DNA of 48,841 nt from Planctomycetota bacterium (lineage in GTDB: Bacteria; Planctomycetota; UBA1135; GCA-002686595): positions 1 through 48,841 of the forward strand of contig DUBE01000003.1 of assembly GCA_012960475.1 (NCBI GenBank), in the 5' to 3' direction. The notes beneath the pieces are model-generated. The model was not told the origin of the DNA, did not search any database, and was given only the letters and a program-made list of their open reading frames with translations. Position 1 is the stretch's first letter, and each line of letters begins with the position of its first letter. Below are positions 16,485-26,028 of the stretch, piece by piece. Both the position numbers and the translations under genes were made by a program.

Positions 16485-16514
16485 TTGCGGGGGGAGGTAT
16501 CGAGTGCGTACCCT
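16485..16514 (+). promoter_or_regulatory. Promoter of uvrB
   Basis: TTGCGG (16485-16490), an 18-nt spacer and TACCCT (16509-16514), with the ATG at 16523 only 8 nt further on. This supports the ATG at 16523 over the GTG at 16469, which would lie upstream of the promoter. Confidence 0.4.
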
Positions 16515-16522
16515 CCCACCGC

Positions 16523-18535
16523 ATGGTGGAGCACCTCTTCCGACTGATTACCCCCTTCGAGCCCACCGGGCATCAACCAGGGGCCATTGATGCCCTGGTC
16601 CGGGGGGTCGAACAGGGTTTGCACCACCAGACCCTGCTGGGCATCACTGGTTCGGGCAAGACTTTCACCGTCGCCAAGGTGATCGAGCGCATCAATCGAC
16701 CGGCGTTGGTGCTCTCACCCAACAAGACCCTGGCGGCCCAGTTGTTTGCTGAGTTCAAAGAACTCTTTCCGCACAACGCGGTGGAGTACTTTGTCAGCTA
16801 CTACGACTACTATCAGCCAGAGGCCTATGTGCCTTCCACTGATACCTTCATCGAGAAGGACGCCAGCCGCAACGAGAACATCGAGCGCCTGCGCAACAGT
16901 GCTACCCGGTCCCTGCTCGATCGTCGGGATGTGATCTTGGTGGCTTCGGTGAGTTGCATCTATGGGCTTGGGTCCCCGTCGAATTATTCGAGGATGGCGG
17001 TCACGGTGACCCGTGGCCAGGTAATCGAGCGCGATGATCTCTTGCGTCAGTTGACCCAGATGCAGTACGCCCGCAACAACATGGATTTTCGCCGGGGTGC
17101 CTTTCGCGTGCGTGGGGATGTGGTCGAGGTCTTTCCCGCCTATGAAGAAGACTGTGTGTTGCGCTTCGAGTTCTTTGGGGATGAGATCGAAGCGATCAAC
17201 CGGGTCAATCCGTTCCTGGGCGAGGTCTTGAGCCAGGAGGAATCCGTCACGATTTATCCTGCCAACCACTATGTGACCCCGGCCGACCGTTTGAATCGCG
17301 CCCTGCCCCTGATCCAGGAGGAACTGCTGGAGCGCCTTGAAGAACTCAAGAGCCAGGGCAAGCTGCTTGAAGCCCAGCGGCTGGAAATGCGAACCAACCA
17401 GGACCTGGAACTGCTCAAGACCACCGGGGTTTGTGGCGGGGTCGAGAACTACTCGCGCTACATGGATGGGCGCGATGCCGGTGAACCGCCGTTTACCCTG
17501 ATGCACTACTTCCCCGAGGATTGGGTGCTGTTTGTGGACGAGAGTCATGTGGCCGTGCCCCAGGTGGGGGCCATGTACAAGGGCGACCGTTCTCGCAAGA
17601 CGACCCTGGTGGAGCACGGTTTTCGTTTGCCGAGTGCTTTGGACAATCGCCCCCTGCGCTTTGACGAATTCGAGCGACGCGTCCAGCAGACCATTTACAT
17701 CTCGGCCACACCGGGTGACTACGAACTCAAGCATTCGGGTCAATCCGTGGTCGAGCAGGTGGTGCGTCCCACGGGACTCTTGGATCCACAGATTGAGGTG
17801 CGTCCCCAGGCCACACAGGTGGACGACCTGCTGCATGAGATCCGCCTGAACACCAAACGCGGCTGGCGCACCCTGGTGACGACCCTGACCAAGCGCTCGG
17901 CCGAGGATCTGACCACCTACTACGGGGAGCTGGGTGTGCGTGTGCGCTGGCTGCATTCTGAGGTGGACGTCATCGAGCGCACGGCGATCCTGCGAGACCT
18001 GCGTCTGGGGGAATTCGATGTGCTGGTAGGCATCAACCTCTTGCGGGAGGGTCTGGATCTACCCGAAGTGGCCCTGGTGGCGGTGCTTGACGCGGACAAG
18101 GAGGGCTTCTTGCGCGCCCGCACCAGCCTGATTCAGATCTGCGGTAGGGCAGCGCGCAATGTGGAGGGGCGCGTGCTGTTCTATGGGGACAAGATCACCG
18201 ACTCCATGCGTTTTTGCATCGATGAAGTTCATCGGCGCAGAGCCCTGCAAGAGGCCTGGAACCAAGAACACGGGCTTGTCCCCACCACGATCATCAAACC
18301 CGTGCGCGATTCCCTCGAGGCGCTTTATGAAATGGACTACGCCGGGGTGCCGAGTCTGGTCCAGGAGGGCTTGGCGGTGGACGATCCCAGCGGCTGGAGT
18401 CTCGATAAGCTCACGAAGACAATCGAGCGTGTGCGCGGCGAGATGTTGCAGGCGGCAGGAGAATTGCGCTTCGAAGATGCGACGGCGTCTCGGGATCGAC
18501 TGCGAGGCCTTGAGGCCGAGCTGCTGGGACGATGA
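16523..18535 (+). CDS. uvrB: Excinuclease ABC subunit B
   Basis: A 670-residue UvrB, the helicase-like damage-verification subunit of nucleotide excision repair, which accepts DNA from UvrA and recruits UvrC. Seen: Walker [10 protein letters not shown] at 40-48, the beta-hairpin loop [16 protein letters not shown] at 89-104 used to lock DNA strands, FVDESH as the DExH-type motif, [10 protein letters not shown] as motif VI, and a C-terminal UVR helix pair ([19 protein letters not shown]) that binds UvrC. The start at 16523 gives the standard N-terminus ([18 protein letters not shown]). The length is normal. uvrC is about 17 kb away on the same strand; uvrA is not in the window. Confidence 0.97.
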   Translation: MVEHLFRLITPFEPTGHQPGAIDALVRGVEQGLHHQTLLGITGSGKTFTVAKVIERINRPALVLSPNKTLAAQLFAEFKELFPHNAVEYFVSYYDYYQPEAYVPSTDTFIEKDASRNENIERLRNSATRSLLDRRDVILVASVSCIYGLGSPSNYSRMAVTVTRGQVIERDDLLRQLTQMQYARNNMDFRRGAFRVRGDVVEVFPAYEEDCVLRFEFFGDEIEAINRVNPFLGEVLSQEESVTIYPANHYVTPADRLNRALPLIQEELLERLEELKSQGKLLEAQRLEMRTNQDLELLKTTGVCGGVENYSRYMDGRDAGEPPFTLMHYFPEDWVLFVDESHVAVPQVGAMYKGDRSRKTTLVEHGFRLPSALDNRPLRFDEFERRVQQTIYISATPGDYELKHSGQSVVEQVVRPTGLLDPQIEVRPQATQVDDLLHEIRLNTKRGWRTLVTTLTKRSAEDLTTYYGELGVRVRWLHSEVDVIERTAILRDLRLGEFDVLVGINLLREGLDLPEVALVAVLDADKEGFLRARTSLIQICGRAARNVEGRVLFYGDKITDSMRFCIDEVHRRRALQEAWNQEHGLVPTTIIKPVRDSLEALYEMDYAGVPSLVQEGLAVDDPSGWSLDKLTKTIERVRGEMLQAAGELRFEDATASRDRLRGLEAELLGR

Positions 18536-18781
18536 CGCATCTAGATCCGGGGGTATACAGGCAGACTCCGTCAGGGTTGGCCCCAGTCTTAGATCGGTTG
18601 GCGCCTATTGGCGTTCAGTTGGAGGTTCGGTGAGGGATGTGAGAGCCGGGGGGGCCGGCTGGTTCCCAGGCCCACTTTGCCATTCCGTTTGTGGCTCGCC
18701 ACTCGGAGGGCGTGCCGGGGGATCTATCGTGGGCCCGCTTTGCTGTCTTCTGCGGTATTTCTCGATCGTCTCCAATTGGTG
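18536..18781 (+). other. Structured region between uvrB and its terminator; small-RNA candidate
   Basis: This stretch has no convincing protein gene. It contains a TATACA box (18554-18559), a CGCC/GGCG hairpin (18602-18613), and a perfect 6-bp hairpin AGCCGG/CCGGCT (18644-18649/18655-18660), and it ends in the intrinsic terminator at 18782. It may be a uvrB 3' UTR or an independent small RNA. Confidence 0.25.
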
Positions 18782-18817
18782 AAGCGCCCATCACGTGGAT
18801 GGCGCTTTGGACTTTTT
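18782..18817 (+). terminator. Intrinsic terminator
   Basis: AAGCGCC (18782-18788) pairs with GGCGCTT (18801-18807), extended inward by ATC/GAT with one bulged C, and followed by TTTTT at 18813-18817. Orientation fits transcripts from uvrB or from the 18536-18781 region. Confidence 0.65.
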
Positions 18818-18903
18818 CCCGATCACCCTATTCACCGCGCCTCGCTCTTCCTACATGGTCGCTTGTGACACATGGCCGCTTCAGGCGCAGTGCAGCCCTC
18901 AGA

Positions 18904-19383
18904 TCACCCATCCGAGGGAATCGTGACCTTGCTGAATAGCTCACTGAGGAGTGGCGCGATCTTGGATCCTGTCGATCCGAATTTGCCCATATTGGCACCG
19001 CCGCGCATGGCGTTGTACTCAACAGAGCCGAGGTGGGCTCCTCGCGAGTACGTGGCTCCTGAGGTCGCGCCGATAACGACTTCGTTGCTGTAGAGGTCGA
19101 CTCTGAAAAACGTCAAGTACATCGCCAGGTCCCAACCCCAGTTGGCACTGTACTCAGCCGTGCAATCCGCTTCCTCGGGGGGATCCTGGCTGTAGACGCT
19201 CACGCGGTAACCGAGGGAGGTTATCTGGCGTTCCAATTCGGGTAGCAGGCCTTCCATAAGCACGCTGGTGTTTTGTTTGATCGCCACATGGGAGATTTCT
19301 GTTCCAGCGGGGATGGGCTCGACCTTCTGGGTAATGGAGCAGGATGAAAGGAGGATAACGGTGCAGGCGAGGGGGAGTTTCAT
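18904..19383 (-). CDS. Small lipoprotein, Sbal_3080-like
   Basis: A 159-residue predicted lipoprotein. The signal peptide ends in lipobox LLSSC (Cys15). The mature part follows the pattern I associate with the Sbal_3080 lipoprotein family: VEPIPAGTEI early, a QNTSVLMEGLLPELE segment, a Cys in EADCTAEYSANWGWDLAMYL, and a late GGANMGKFGSTGSKIAPL. Function is unknown for the family. The Met at 19383 is chosen because the longer frame runs into the tRNA gene. It lies 104 nt downstream of tRNA-Leu on the same strand and may be co-transcribed with it. The gene looks AT-richer than its neighbours by eye, hinting at later acquisition. Confidence 0.7.
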   Translation of the reverse strand: MKLPLACTVILLSSCSITQKVEPIPAGTEISHVAIKQNTSVLMEGLLPELERQITSLGYRVSVYSQDPPEEADCTAEYSANWGWDLAMYLTFFRVDLYSNEVVIGATSGATYSRGAHLGSVEYNAMRGGANMGKFGSTGSKIAPLLSELFSKVTIPSDG

Positions 19384-19487
19384 AGGCGGAGTGCGTGGGA
19401 TGGGGGTGATCTTGTTTGCCTCGGCGATTAAGGAATGCGGGTTCGTCTCCCTTTCGAGGTTACATTGGGTGGGGAAACAGAAAGCAA

Positions 19488-19573
19488 TGGTGCGGGATGG
19501 GGGACTCGAACCCCCACAGGCAATGCCCACGAGGACCTAAACCTCGCGCGTCTACCAATTCCGCCAATCCCGC
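19488..19573 (-). tRNA. tRNA-Leu (anticodon UAG)
   Basis: On the minus strand the 86-nt gene starts GCGGGAT and closes with ATCCCGC, then a discriminator A and an encoded CCA end (19488-19490). The anticodon stem CGAGG/CCTCG encloses loop TTTAGGT with anticodon TAG, reading CUA leucine codons. The D-arm (GGCGGAATTGGTAGACGC), a class II variable arm (TGGGCATTGCCTG) and the T-arm with GGTTCGAGTCC are all present. Confidence 0.95.
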
Positions 19574-19584
19574 GGTTGTGGCCA

Positions 19585-19590
19585 AGGTTA
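19585..19590 (-). promoter_or_regulatory. -10 element of tRNA-Leu
   Basis: TAACCT on the minus strand lies 11 nt before the first tRNA base, in the context GCTAACCTTG, implying a leader of only a few nucleotides. The -35 region is C-rich and weak. Confidence 0.4.
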
Positions 19591-19717
19591 GCGCAACGGG
19601 GGGAGGAGCGGGGCTTGGGGGAGAGGGTTTATGGGGGATGATTGGTGGTCGCCTGGGAAGCGTGTTGATCGAGGAAGATGAAAGGCGCCTTCTTTGGTCT
19701 GGTTCCGGGACCGGCCC

Positions 19718-19746
19718 TTGTGGCTTGGGGCTTGCGAGAGGATACT
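19718..19746 (+). promoter_or_regulatory. Promoter of the peptide ABC transporter operon
   Basis: TTGTGG (19718-19723), a 17-nt spacer, and GATACT (19741-19746). Transcription would start near 19753, giving a leader of about 27 nt before the ATG at 19780. Confidence 0.55.
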
Positions 19747-19779
19747 GCTTGCCCCGCCGGGTCAGCCCGGAGCCCTCCC

Positions 19780-21732
19780 ATGAGAACTTCCCATCAACCC
19801 CGCTTGTCTTACTTGTCTCTTGTGCCCCTTGCCCTCTGGGGATTGCTTGCCTGTGGGTCCGAGGAGCAGGTTCCTGTGCAGGAGGTACCGCAAGCGGACA
19901 CGGGGGACAGCGAGGTGTCCAATGCGACTGTGGAGATTCCCATGGTCAACTATGTCTATGACCCGCAAGCGGGAGACAAGGCCGTTGCGGCCGAAGACGG
20001 CGGGCCTGGATTTACGGGGGATGGCTGGGACACGAACTTGACCTTCCCCGCGGTTGGCAGTCTGGATGCTGTTCCCGGGGGCTCCATGCGCCGCTATATG
20101 GTGGACTGGCCCGCGACTCTGCGGCAGCACGGCAAGGACTGGAATACTTCAATCAATTACATGGTCAATGACCTGTGCTACGAGAGCCTCCTGAGCGTGC
20201 ATTCCACGACCCTGGAATACATCCCGAGGCTGGCCACCCATTGGAAGATCAGCGAGGACAAGAGTACCTACACTTACCGCATCAACCCCGCCGCGCGTTT
20301 CAGTGATGGCTCTGAGGTGACCGCCGCCGATGTGGTGGCCAGTTGGAAGCTGCGCGTGGATCCTAAAACCCTGGACCCCTCCGCCAACGCGACCTATTCC
20401 AAGCTCAACGAGCCCACTGCGAAATCCAAGTACATCGTGGAGGTTGTCTGCAACCAGCCCAACTGGCGCAACTTCCTGTACTTTTCTGGCATGGCGGTTT
20501 TTCCCGCGGCGGAGGTCTCTATCCCTGGGGACGAGTATCTGGACAAGTACCAGAACTCCTACACCGCCAACAGCGGGCCCTACATAGTGCCTGCGGCGGA
20601 CATCAAGACGGGGGCATCCTTGGAGATCCATCGTCGGGATGACTGGTGGGACCGGGACAATCCGGCTTGGACGGGGATGTACAACATTGGGGTCTATCAC
20701 TACGAGGTTGTGCTCGATTCGGCGCTGGCCTTTGAGATGATCAAGAAGGGGGAGCTGGACTACTATCTGGTGCCCCGGGCCCAATGGTGGGCGGAGGACA
20801 TTCCCAAGGTGGGTGCTGTCAAGCGAGGCCTACTTGTGCCGCGTAAATTTTTCACGGACAAGGCGGTGGGCACAAGCGGGATCGCGATCAATACCCGCAG
20901 AGCACCCTTGGATGATCTACGCATGCGCAAGGTCCTGCAGGCCCTCTATGACCGGGAATTGTTCATCGACAAGTTGTACTTCAATGAGTATTTGCCTTTG
21001 ACCAGCTACTTCCAGGGGGGTACCTATCAGTGCCCGGACAACAAACTCTTGGGATATGACCCCTACCTGGCAGAGGACCTGTTGAACGAGATGGGCTTCA
21101 TCGAGCGGGATAGAGATGGCTACCGGCTCAAGGCGGACGGCAACCGCCTTTCCTTGGACCTGACCTATTCAAGCAAGTTCTCTGAATCGGCCCTGACGAT
21201 CTATCAGGAAAACTGCAAAGACGCGGGAATTGAACTGATCCTTTCGTTTCAGACTTCTGCAGCGCGCTGGCAGACCATGCGCTCCAAGAGTTTCGATCTG
21301 ACCAGCACCGCTTGGGGCGCCTTGACCTTCCCCAATCCCGAGACATCATTCGGCGGGCATCTGGCGGATCAAGAGGACAACAACAATGTGACCTCATTCA
21401 AGAACAAACGGGTGGACGAACTCTGCCGGGCCTATGACGAGGAGTACGATGTGGTCAAGCGCATTGCGCTGGTGCAGGAGATCGACGGACTGATTTATGC
21501 AGGGCTGCCTTATGTGCTCGCCTGGTACAACCCGGCCCAGCGCATGCTGTTTTGGAACAAGTACTCCATGCCCGCTTGGGGCTGCGAGCGCACCGCTGAC
21601 TATTCGTCCCTGCACTACGTGTGGTGGGTGGATCCCGCCAAGGAGGCGGAATTGGAAGCTGCTCGGGCCGATGGCAGCCTCAGTATGGACCCTGGCTCCC
21701 GGGAAAACCGTTTCTGGCAGCAGGCCCGCTGA
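19780..21732 (+). CDS. Peptide ABC transporter substrate-binding lipoprotein (YejA/DppA type)
   Basis: A 650-residue family 5 extracellular solute-binding protein. The signal peptide ends in lipobox GLLAC (Cys25). The mature part contains the family signature around YTYRINPAARFSDGSEVTAADVVASW (two overlapping stretches at about 166-191), SGPYIVPA, and the C-terminal FWNKYSMPAWG segment. It would capture peptides in the periplasm and deliver them to the permeases encoded next. The Met at 19780 starts the signal peptide and lies just after a good promoter; the in-frame Met at 19678 would put a poor extension in front. The length is at the long end for the family and similar to YejA-like proteins. 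Confidence 0.9.
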   Translation: MRTSHQPRLSYLSLVPLALWGLLACGSEEQVPVQEVPQADTGDSEVSNATVEIPMVNYVYDPQAGDKAVAAEDGGPGFTGDGWDTNLTFPAVGSLDAVPGGSMRRYMVDWPATLRQHGKDWNTSINYMVNDLCYESLLSVHSTTLEYIPRLATHWKISEDKSTYTYRINPAARFSDGSEVTAADVVASWKLRVDPKTLDPSANATYSKLNEPTAKSKYIVEVVCNQPNWRNFLYFSGMAVFPAAEVSIPGDEYLDKYQNSYTANSGPYIVPAADIKTGASLEIHRRDDWWDRDNPAWTGMYNIGVYHYEVVLDSALAFEMIKKGELDYYLVPRAQWWAEDIPKVGAVKRGLLVPRKFFTDKAVGTSGIAINTRRAPLDDLRMRKVLQALYDRELFIDKLYFNEYLPLTSYFQGGTYQCPDNKLLGYDPYLAEDLLNEMGFIERDRDGYRLKADGNRLSLDLTYSSKFSESALTIYQENCKDAGIELILSFQTSAARWQTMRSKSFDLTSTAWGALTFPNPETSFGGHLADQEDNNNVTSFKNKRVDELCRAYDEEYDVVKRIALVQEIDGLIYAGLPYVLAWYNPAQRMLFWNKYSMPAWGCERTADYSSLHYVWWVDPAKEAELEAARADGSLSMDPGSRENRFWQQAR

Positions 21733-21753
21733 GAAAGAACAGCCAACCCTGCC

Positions 21754-22776
21754 ATGGCCGCCTATTTCGCTCGCAGATTCCTGTTGTTGATCCCGACCTT
21801 CATCGGGATCACATTTGTGGTCTTCTCGATCACCCAGTTCGTGCCCGGCGGTCCGATCGATCAGATGATCTTGAACATGCAGGCCTCTGCCACGGAGGGG
21901 GGGGTAGGGGGGTCCGGCTCGACGGTCGAGATCCCACCGGAATCACTTGCGGCCCTCAAGGAGCACTTCAATCTGGACAAGCCCTTCTTTGTGGCCTACG
22001 GATACTGGCTCTGGGATCTTGTGCAATTGGATCTGGGAAAGTCCTACAAGTACAACGTGCCCGTGATCGAGGTGATCACCTCGCGTTTCCCCATCAGCAT
22101 CTATTTTGGCCTGCTGGGCTTTTTCCTGGCCTATCTGATCTGTGTTCCCCTGGGGGTGCTGAAGGCGATTCGCCACGGATCCCGTTTGGACATCGCCTCC
22201 AGCCTGATTGTCTTTGCGGGGTATTCGATCCCTGGCTGGGCTCTAGGGGGCGTCTTGCTGGTGTTGCTGGGTGGCGGGAGCTTCTTGGACTGGATCCCCC
22301 TGGGCGGTTTTCGGTCCGAGGGCTGGGAAGACTTTTCGGTCTGGCACAAGATCACCGACCAGCTGCACCACACGATCCTGCCGGTCATGGCCTACATGGT
22401 CGGTTCCTTCGCCACCCTGACCATCTTGATGAAGAACTCGCTGATGGAGAACCTCGGTCAGGACTATGTGCGCACAGCTTTCGCCAAGGGTCTATCGGAG
22501 CGGTCGGTGATTTTTGGTCACGCACTGCGCAACTCGCTGATTCCGATCTGCACGGGCCTGGGACACGCCATCGGATTGATCATGGCGGGCAGCTACCTGA
22601 TCGAGAAGGTCTTCAACATCCAGGGCATCGGTTACCTGGGCTACACCTCCATTGTGGACAGGGACTATGCCGTGGTGATGGGCATTCTGGTGATCAATAC
22701 CCTGCTGGTTCTGATCGGCAACATTCTGTCTGACGTGCTCTATGTGCTGGTGGATCCGCGCATTCGCTTTTCTTGA
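21754..22776 (+). CDS. Peptide ABC transporter permease (YejB/DppB type)
   Basis: A 340-residue BPD-transporter permease. The first helix (FLLLIPTFIGITFVVFSITQFVPGGP, two adjoining motifs) is the DppB/YejB hallmark. It is followed by an enlarged periplasmic loop with a Gly/Ser run, then LNLDKPFFVAYGYW-like sequence typical of YejB. The EAA loop, which docks on the ATPases, is seen near 245-275 (DYVRTAFAKGLSERSVI and HALRNSLIP). There are six membrane segments. It begins 21 nt after the binding-protein gene. The loop insertion favours YejB over ordinary DppB. Confidence 0.92.
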   Translation: MAAYFARRFLLLIPTFIGITFVVFSITQFVPGGPIDQMILNMQASATEGGVGGSGSTVEIPPESLAALKEHFNLDKPFFVAYGYWLWDLVQLDLGKSYKYNVPVIEVITSRFPISIYFGLLGFFLAYLICVPLGVLKAIRHGSRLDIASSLIVFAGYSIPGWALGGVLLVLLGGGSFLDWIPLGGFRSEGWEDFSVWHKITDQLHHTILPVMAYMVGSFATLTILMKNSLMENLGQDYVRTAFAKGLSERSVIFGHALRNSLIPICTGLGHAIGLIMAGSYLIEKVFNIQGIGYLGYTSIVDRDYAVVMGILVINTLLVLIGNILSDVLYVLVDPRIRFS

Positions 22777-22795
22777 AGTTATTGCCCATCTCCAG

Positions 22796-23908
22796 ATGAC
22801 CACTCAACCCTTCAAGGACAAGCCCCAGACGGTCTTCCAGCGTCGCTGGAAGAAGTTCAAGACCATTCGGCGCGGTTGGTACAGCTTCCAGCTCTTGCTG
22901 GGCATGTATCTGCTCTCGTTTCTGCTGCCCGTGCTGGTCAATAGCAAGGCTTTGGTTGTCAGCCATGGGGGCGAGCTTTTCTTCCCCGCTATCGAGGAGC
23001 TGCTGCCCTTCGTTGGGGGCTATCACGCGGCCAAGGACCTGGGCATCTATGATCCCCGTCGGCCGGAGAGGCTGATGCGTGGGGAGGCCAACTACCGGCT
23101 GGCGAAGAGTCAATACGAGGTCGCGGACCAGGGGGACTGGGTGCTCTTGACTCCTTACCCCTACCATCCCATCGAGAACCTGCTCAAGGAGCCAGGCTTC
23201 GATGGGCGACCTCCCACTGCTCCGGATTCGGTGCACTGGTTGGGAACCGATAACCGGGGCCGGGATGTACTGGCAAGGCTCGTCTATGGCTTTCGTATCT
23301 CGATCACTTTTGCCCTGTCCGTGGTGGGCATTGCCTACCTTGTTGGCATGAGCGTCGGGGCGCTGCTGGGTTTCCTTGGGGGACGGGTGGACATGTTCGG
23401 CCAGCGCATAGTGGAGATATGGGCGGCCTTGCCCTTCCTCTACACGGTGATCATCATCAGTTCGATGATCAGCCCCAGCCTCTGGATTCTGGTGGGCATC
23501 CTGTCGCTCTTCTACTGGATTGGAATCAGTTTCTACATGCGCGGCGAGTTCTTGCGTGAAAAGGCCAAGGACTATGTGGCTGCTGCGATTTGCATCGGCG
23601 AGTCCCGGCGCTCGATCATGTTCAAGCACATTCTGCCCAACGCCCTGACTCCGATCGTGACCTTCGCTCCCTTCGCCATCGTGGGGGGAATTGCCTCCTT
23701 GGTTTCCCTGGACTATCTGGGCTTTGGCCTGGCGCCACCCACGCCATCATGGGGCGAACTCATGGGCCAGGGGCTTTCCAATATTTCTGCCTGGCACCTG
23801 GTGCTGTTTCCCATGGGGGCCCTCTTCGCAACGCTCCTGATGGTCGTCTTCATCGGGGAAGCGGTCCGCGAGGCTTTTGACCCCAAAGTGTTTTCCAGGT
23901 TGCGTTAG
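22796..23908 (+). CDS. Peptide ABC transporter permease (YejE/DppC type)
   Basis: A 370-residue partner permease. The N-terminus (RRWKKFKTIRRGWYSFQL) and the very long first periplasmic segment (about residues 55-150, ending VHWLGTDNRGRDVLARLVYG) match the YejE branch rather than DppC, which has a short loop. Six membrane helices are visible. The EAA loop is DYVAAAICIGESRRSI and HILPNALTP. The Met at 22796 is preferred over the earlier frame opening at 22742, which overlaps the previous gene. The start lies 19 nt downstream of the YejB-type gene, with no obvious Shine-Dalgarno. Confidence 0.92.
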   Translation: MTTQPFKDKPQTVFQRRWKKFKTIRRGWYSFQLLLGMYLLSFLLPVLVNSKALVVSHGGELFFPAIEELLPFVGGYHAAKDLGIYDPRRPERLMRGEANYRLAKSQYEVADQGDWVLLTPYPYHPIENLLKEPGFDGRPPTAPDSVHWLGTDNRGRDVLARLVYGFRISITFALSVVGIAYLVGMSVGALLGFLGGRVDMFGQRIVEIWAALPFLYTVIIISSMISPSLWILVGILSLFYWIGISFYMRGEFLREKAKDYVAAAICIGESRRSIMFKHILPNALTPIVTFAPFAIVGGIASLVSLDYLGFGLAPPTPSWGELMGQGLSNISAWHLVLFPMGALFATLLMVVFIGEAVREAFDPKVFSRLR

Positions 23909-23910
23909 TC

Positions 23911-24921
23911 ATGAGTCAGCCCCTGCTTCAGGTCAAGGACCTGCACACCTACTTCAATGTGGAAGGTCAACGGGCCTGGGCCTGCGCTGGTGTCAGCTTC
24001 GATGTGATGCCCGGCGAGTTTCTCGGGATCGTGGGGGAGTCAGGGTCGGGCAAGTCGGTCACCGCTCTTTCGATCATGCGCCTGATTCCCGATCCTCCCG
24101 GTCGGATCGATTCAGGCGAGGTGGTTTTCGACGGGCGGGACCTTCTGCAGTTGCCCCTGAACGAGATGCGCCGGGTGCGCGGGCGTGACATTGCGATGAT
24201 CTTCCAAGAACCCATGACCTCCCTCAATCCGGTGCTCAACATTGGCAGGCAGGTGATGGAGGCGGTTGTGTTGCACGAGAAGCTCTCCCGGGAGGAATCC
24301 CGTAACCGCGTGATTGAGGTGTTGGAGCAGGTGGGCATCCCTGACGCGGGCAAGCGTCTCAAGGACTATCCCCATCAGTTTTCGGGGGGCATGCGTCAGC
24401 GTGTGATGATCGCTATGGCTTTGATCTGCAAGCCGCGTCTGTTGATTGCAGATGAGCCCACGACGGCCTTGGATGTGACCATCCAGGCGCAGATCCTCGA
24501 ATTGATGGCGGACCTGCAGAATCAACGGGAAGGCAGTGCCACCATTCTGATCACCCATGACCTGGCCGTGGTGGCGGAGTCCTGTGACCGGGTGATCGTC
24601 ATGTATGGAGGCCGTATCCAGGAAGTGGCCAGCACCAGGGACATCTTTCAGGAGCCCCTGCACCCTTACACCAAGGGCTTGATGGGTTCGATTCCCCAAG
24701 AAGATTCCAAGGGCAAGCCCCTCTTTGCGATCCAGGGCAATGTGCCCGCGATCCTTGATTTTCCCCCGGGGTGTCGTTTCTGCAGTCGTTGCGAACTGGT
24801 GGAGGATCGCTGTCGTAGCGAAGAGCCGCCGCTGGTGGACCTCGGCGGCGGCCGCGCAGTGCGCTGTCATCTGGTCGAGAAGCTTCCCTCGAACGCGGAA
24901 GCCGAGGAGGCTGCCCCATGA
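23911..24921 (+). CDS. Peptide ABC transporter ATPase (DppD/OppD type)
   Basis: A 336-residue ATPase that powers peptide import. Walker A GESGSGKS at 42-49, Q-loop [12 protein letters not shown] at 96-107, signature FSGGMRQR at 157-164, Walker [13 protein letters not shown] at 177-188, and the H-loop ITHDLAVV follow in order. The C-terminal oligopeptide/dipeptide extension carries CRFCSRC and a further Cys pair, a possible metal or Fe-S site typical of this subfamily. The gene begins 2 nt after the permease stop. Confidence 0.95.
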   Translation: MSQPLLQVKDLHTYFNVEGQRAWACAGVSFDVMPGEFLGIVGESGSGKSVTALSIMRLIPDPPGRIDSGEVVFDGRDLLQLPLNEMRRVRGRDIAMIFQEPMTSLNPVLNIGRQVMEAVVLHEKLSREESRNRVIEVLEQVGIPDAGKRLKDYPHQFSGGMRQRVMIAMALICKPRLLIADEPTTALDVTIQAQILELMADLQNQREGSATILITHDLAVVAESCDRVIVMYGGRIQEVASTRDIFQEPLHPYTKGLMGSIPQEDSKGKPLFAIQGNVPAILDFPPGCRFCSRCELVEDRCRSEEPPLVDLGGGRAVRCHLVEKLPSNAEAEEAAP

Positions 24922-25928
24922 GCGAGGGCAAGCCTCTGCTGGAGATTGACAAGCTCTCCGTGCACTTCCCGATCTATGGGGGCATCCTGCGCCACCAGGT
25001 CGGTTTGGTGAAGGCGGTGGATGGGGTCTCCATGCAGATCAGGCGTGGCGAAACCGTGGGCCTGGTGGGAGAGTCGGGTTCTGGCAAGACCACCGTGGGT
25101 CGGGCGATCTGCAACCTGCACAGCGCCATGTCCCCGGATGTGAAACTCGGAGGCAAGATCTGGTTCGAGTCCCGTAGCGGTCGGGTGGACTTGAATGGGC
25201 TGGCGCGCAAGAAAATGCTTCCTCATCGAGCTGAGGTGTCCATGGTCTTCCAGGATCCCTTTTCTTCCCTCAATCCGCGCATGACCGTGCAGCAGATTGT
25301 TCAAGGCCCCTTGTGCATTCACGAGCCGGACCTCGACCAGAAGGCTCTCGACGAGCGCGTCTCCCAATTGCTGGACCGGGTTGGCTTGCAGCCCCAATAC
25401 GCGGCGCGCTATCCCCATGAATTTTCAGGCGGTCAGCGTCAACGAATCGGAATCGCCCGCAGCCTGGCCACCCGTCCGGCTCTGATCGTGGCGGACGAGC
25501 CGGTCAGCGCCTTGGATGTTTCTGTCCAGGCCCAGGTGATCAACCTGATGGGAGAATTGCAGCAGGAATTCGGCCTGACCTATCTCTTTGTGGCCCACGA
25601 CTTGTCCATCGTCTACCACATGGCGGACCGCATTGCGGTGATGTACCTGGGGTCCCTTGTGGAATACGGCAGCGCCGAGCAGGTCTACAAGTCCCCACGC
25701 CACCCCTACACCCAGGCTCTCTTGTCGGCCGTGCCACGCCCGGATCCGGACGGCAAACGTGCCAAGCGCACGGTGCTTGAAGGGGACATTCCGAGTCCCC
25801 TGGCCAAGCCCACCGGTTGCGGATTCCGTACCCGTTGTCCCTTGGCCAAAAAAGAGTGCGCAGAAATTGTGCCCGAGCTCAAGGACCGGGGCGCTGAGCA
25901 TCTTGTGGCTTGTCCGGTGGTGGATTAG
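24918..25928 (+). CDS. Peptide ABC transporter ATPase (DppF/OppF type)
   Basis: A 336-residue second ATPase, so the pump uses a DppD/DppF heterodimer rather than the fused double ATPase YejF of E. coli. Walker A GESGSGKT at 51-58, FQDPFSSLNPR Q-loop, FSGGQRQRIGIARSL signature, VADEPVSALD Walker B, and a C-terminal CGFRTRCPLAKKEC cluster are seen. The start overlaps the dppD-type stop by 4 nt and is one of the few here with a strong Shine-Dalgarno (GAGGAGG at 24904-24910, 7 nt before ATG). Confidence 0.95.
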   Translation: MSEGKPLLEIDKLSVHFPIYGGILRHQVGLVKAVDGVSMQIRRGETVGLVGESGSGKTTVGRAICNLHSAMSPDVKLGGKIWFESRSGRVDLNGLARKKMLPHRAEVSMVFQDPFSSLNPRMTVQQIVQGPLCIHEPDLDQKALDERVSQLLDRVGLQPQYAARYPHEFSGGQRQRIGIARSLATRPALIVADEPVSALDVSVQAQVINLMGELQQEFGLTYLFVAHDLSIVYHMADRIAVMYLGSLVEYGSAEQVYKSPRHPYTQALLSAVPRPDPDGKRAKRTVLEGDIPSPLAKPTGCGFRTRCPLAKKECAEIVPELKDRGAEHLVACPVVD

Positions 25929-25992
25929 GGCTCGTTCTCAGGTGTCAGGTGCTTAAAGTTGGCAAAGGAAGAACCCTGCCCGGCAAGTCGTC

Positions 25993-26022
25993 TTGTCGGT
26001 GGGGGCCCGCCAGGACTACCTT
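25993..26022 (+). promoter_or_regulatory. Promoter of the VOC gene (leaderless arrangement)
   Basis: TTGTCG (25993-25998), an 18-nt spacer and TACCTT (26017-26022), ending 6 nt before the ATG at 26029. Confidence 0.45.
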
Positions 26023-26028
26023 TCTTGC

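Noticed and set aside
16469..16522. Upstream GTG start for uvrB
   Set aside because: It adds 18 non-conserved residues and lies upstream of the likely promoter; UvrB similarity starts just after the ATG at 16523.
18536..19573. Genomic island with attachment repeats at tRNA-Leu
   Set aside because: No direct repeat of the tRNA 3' end is found near the lipoprotein, and there is no integrase there; the Xer gene at 38792 is 19 kb away and of housekeeping type.
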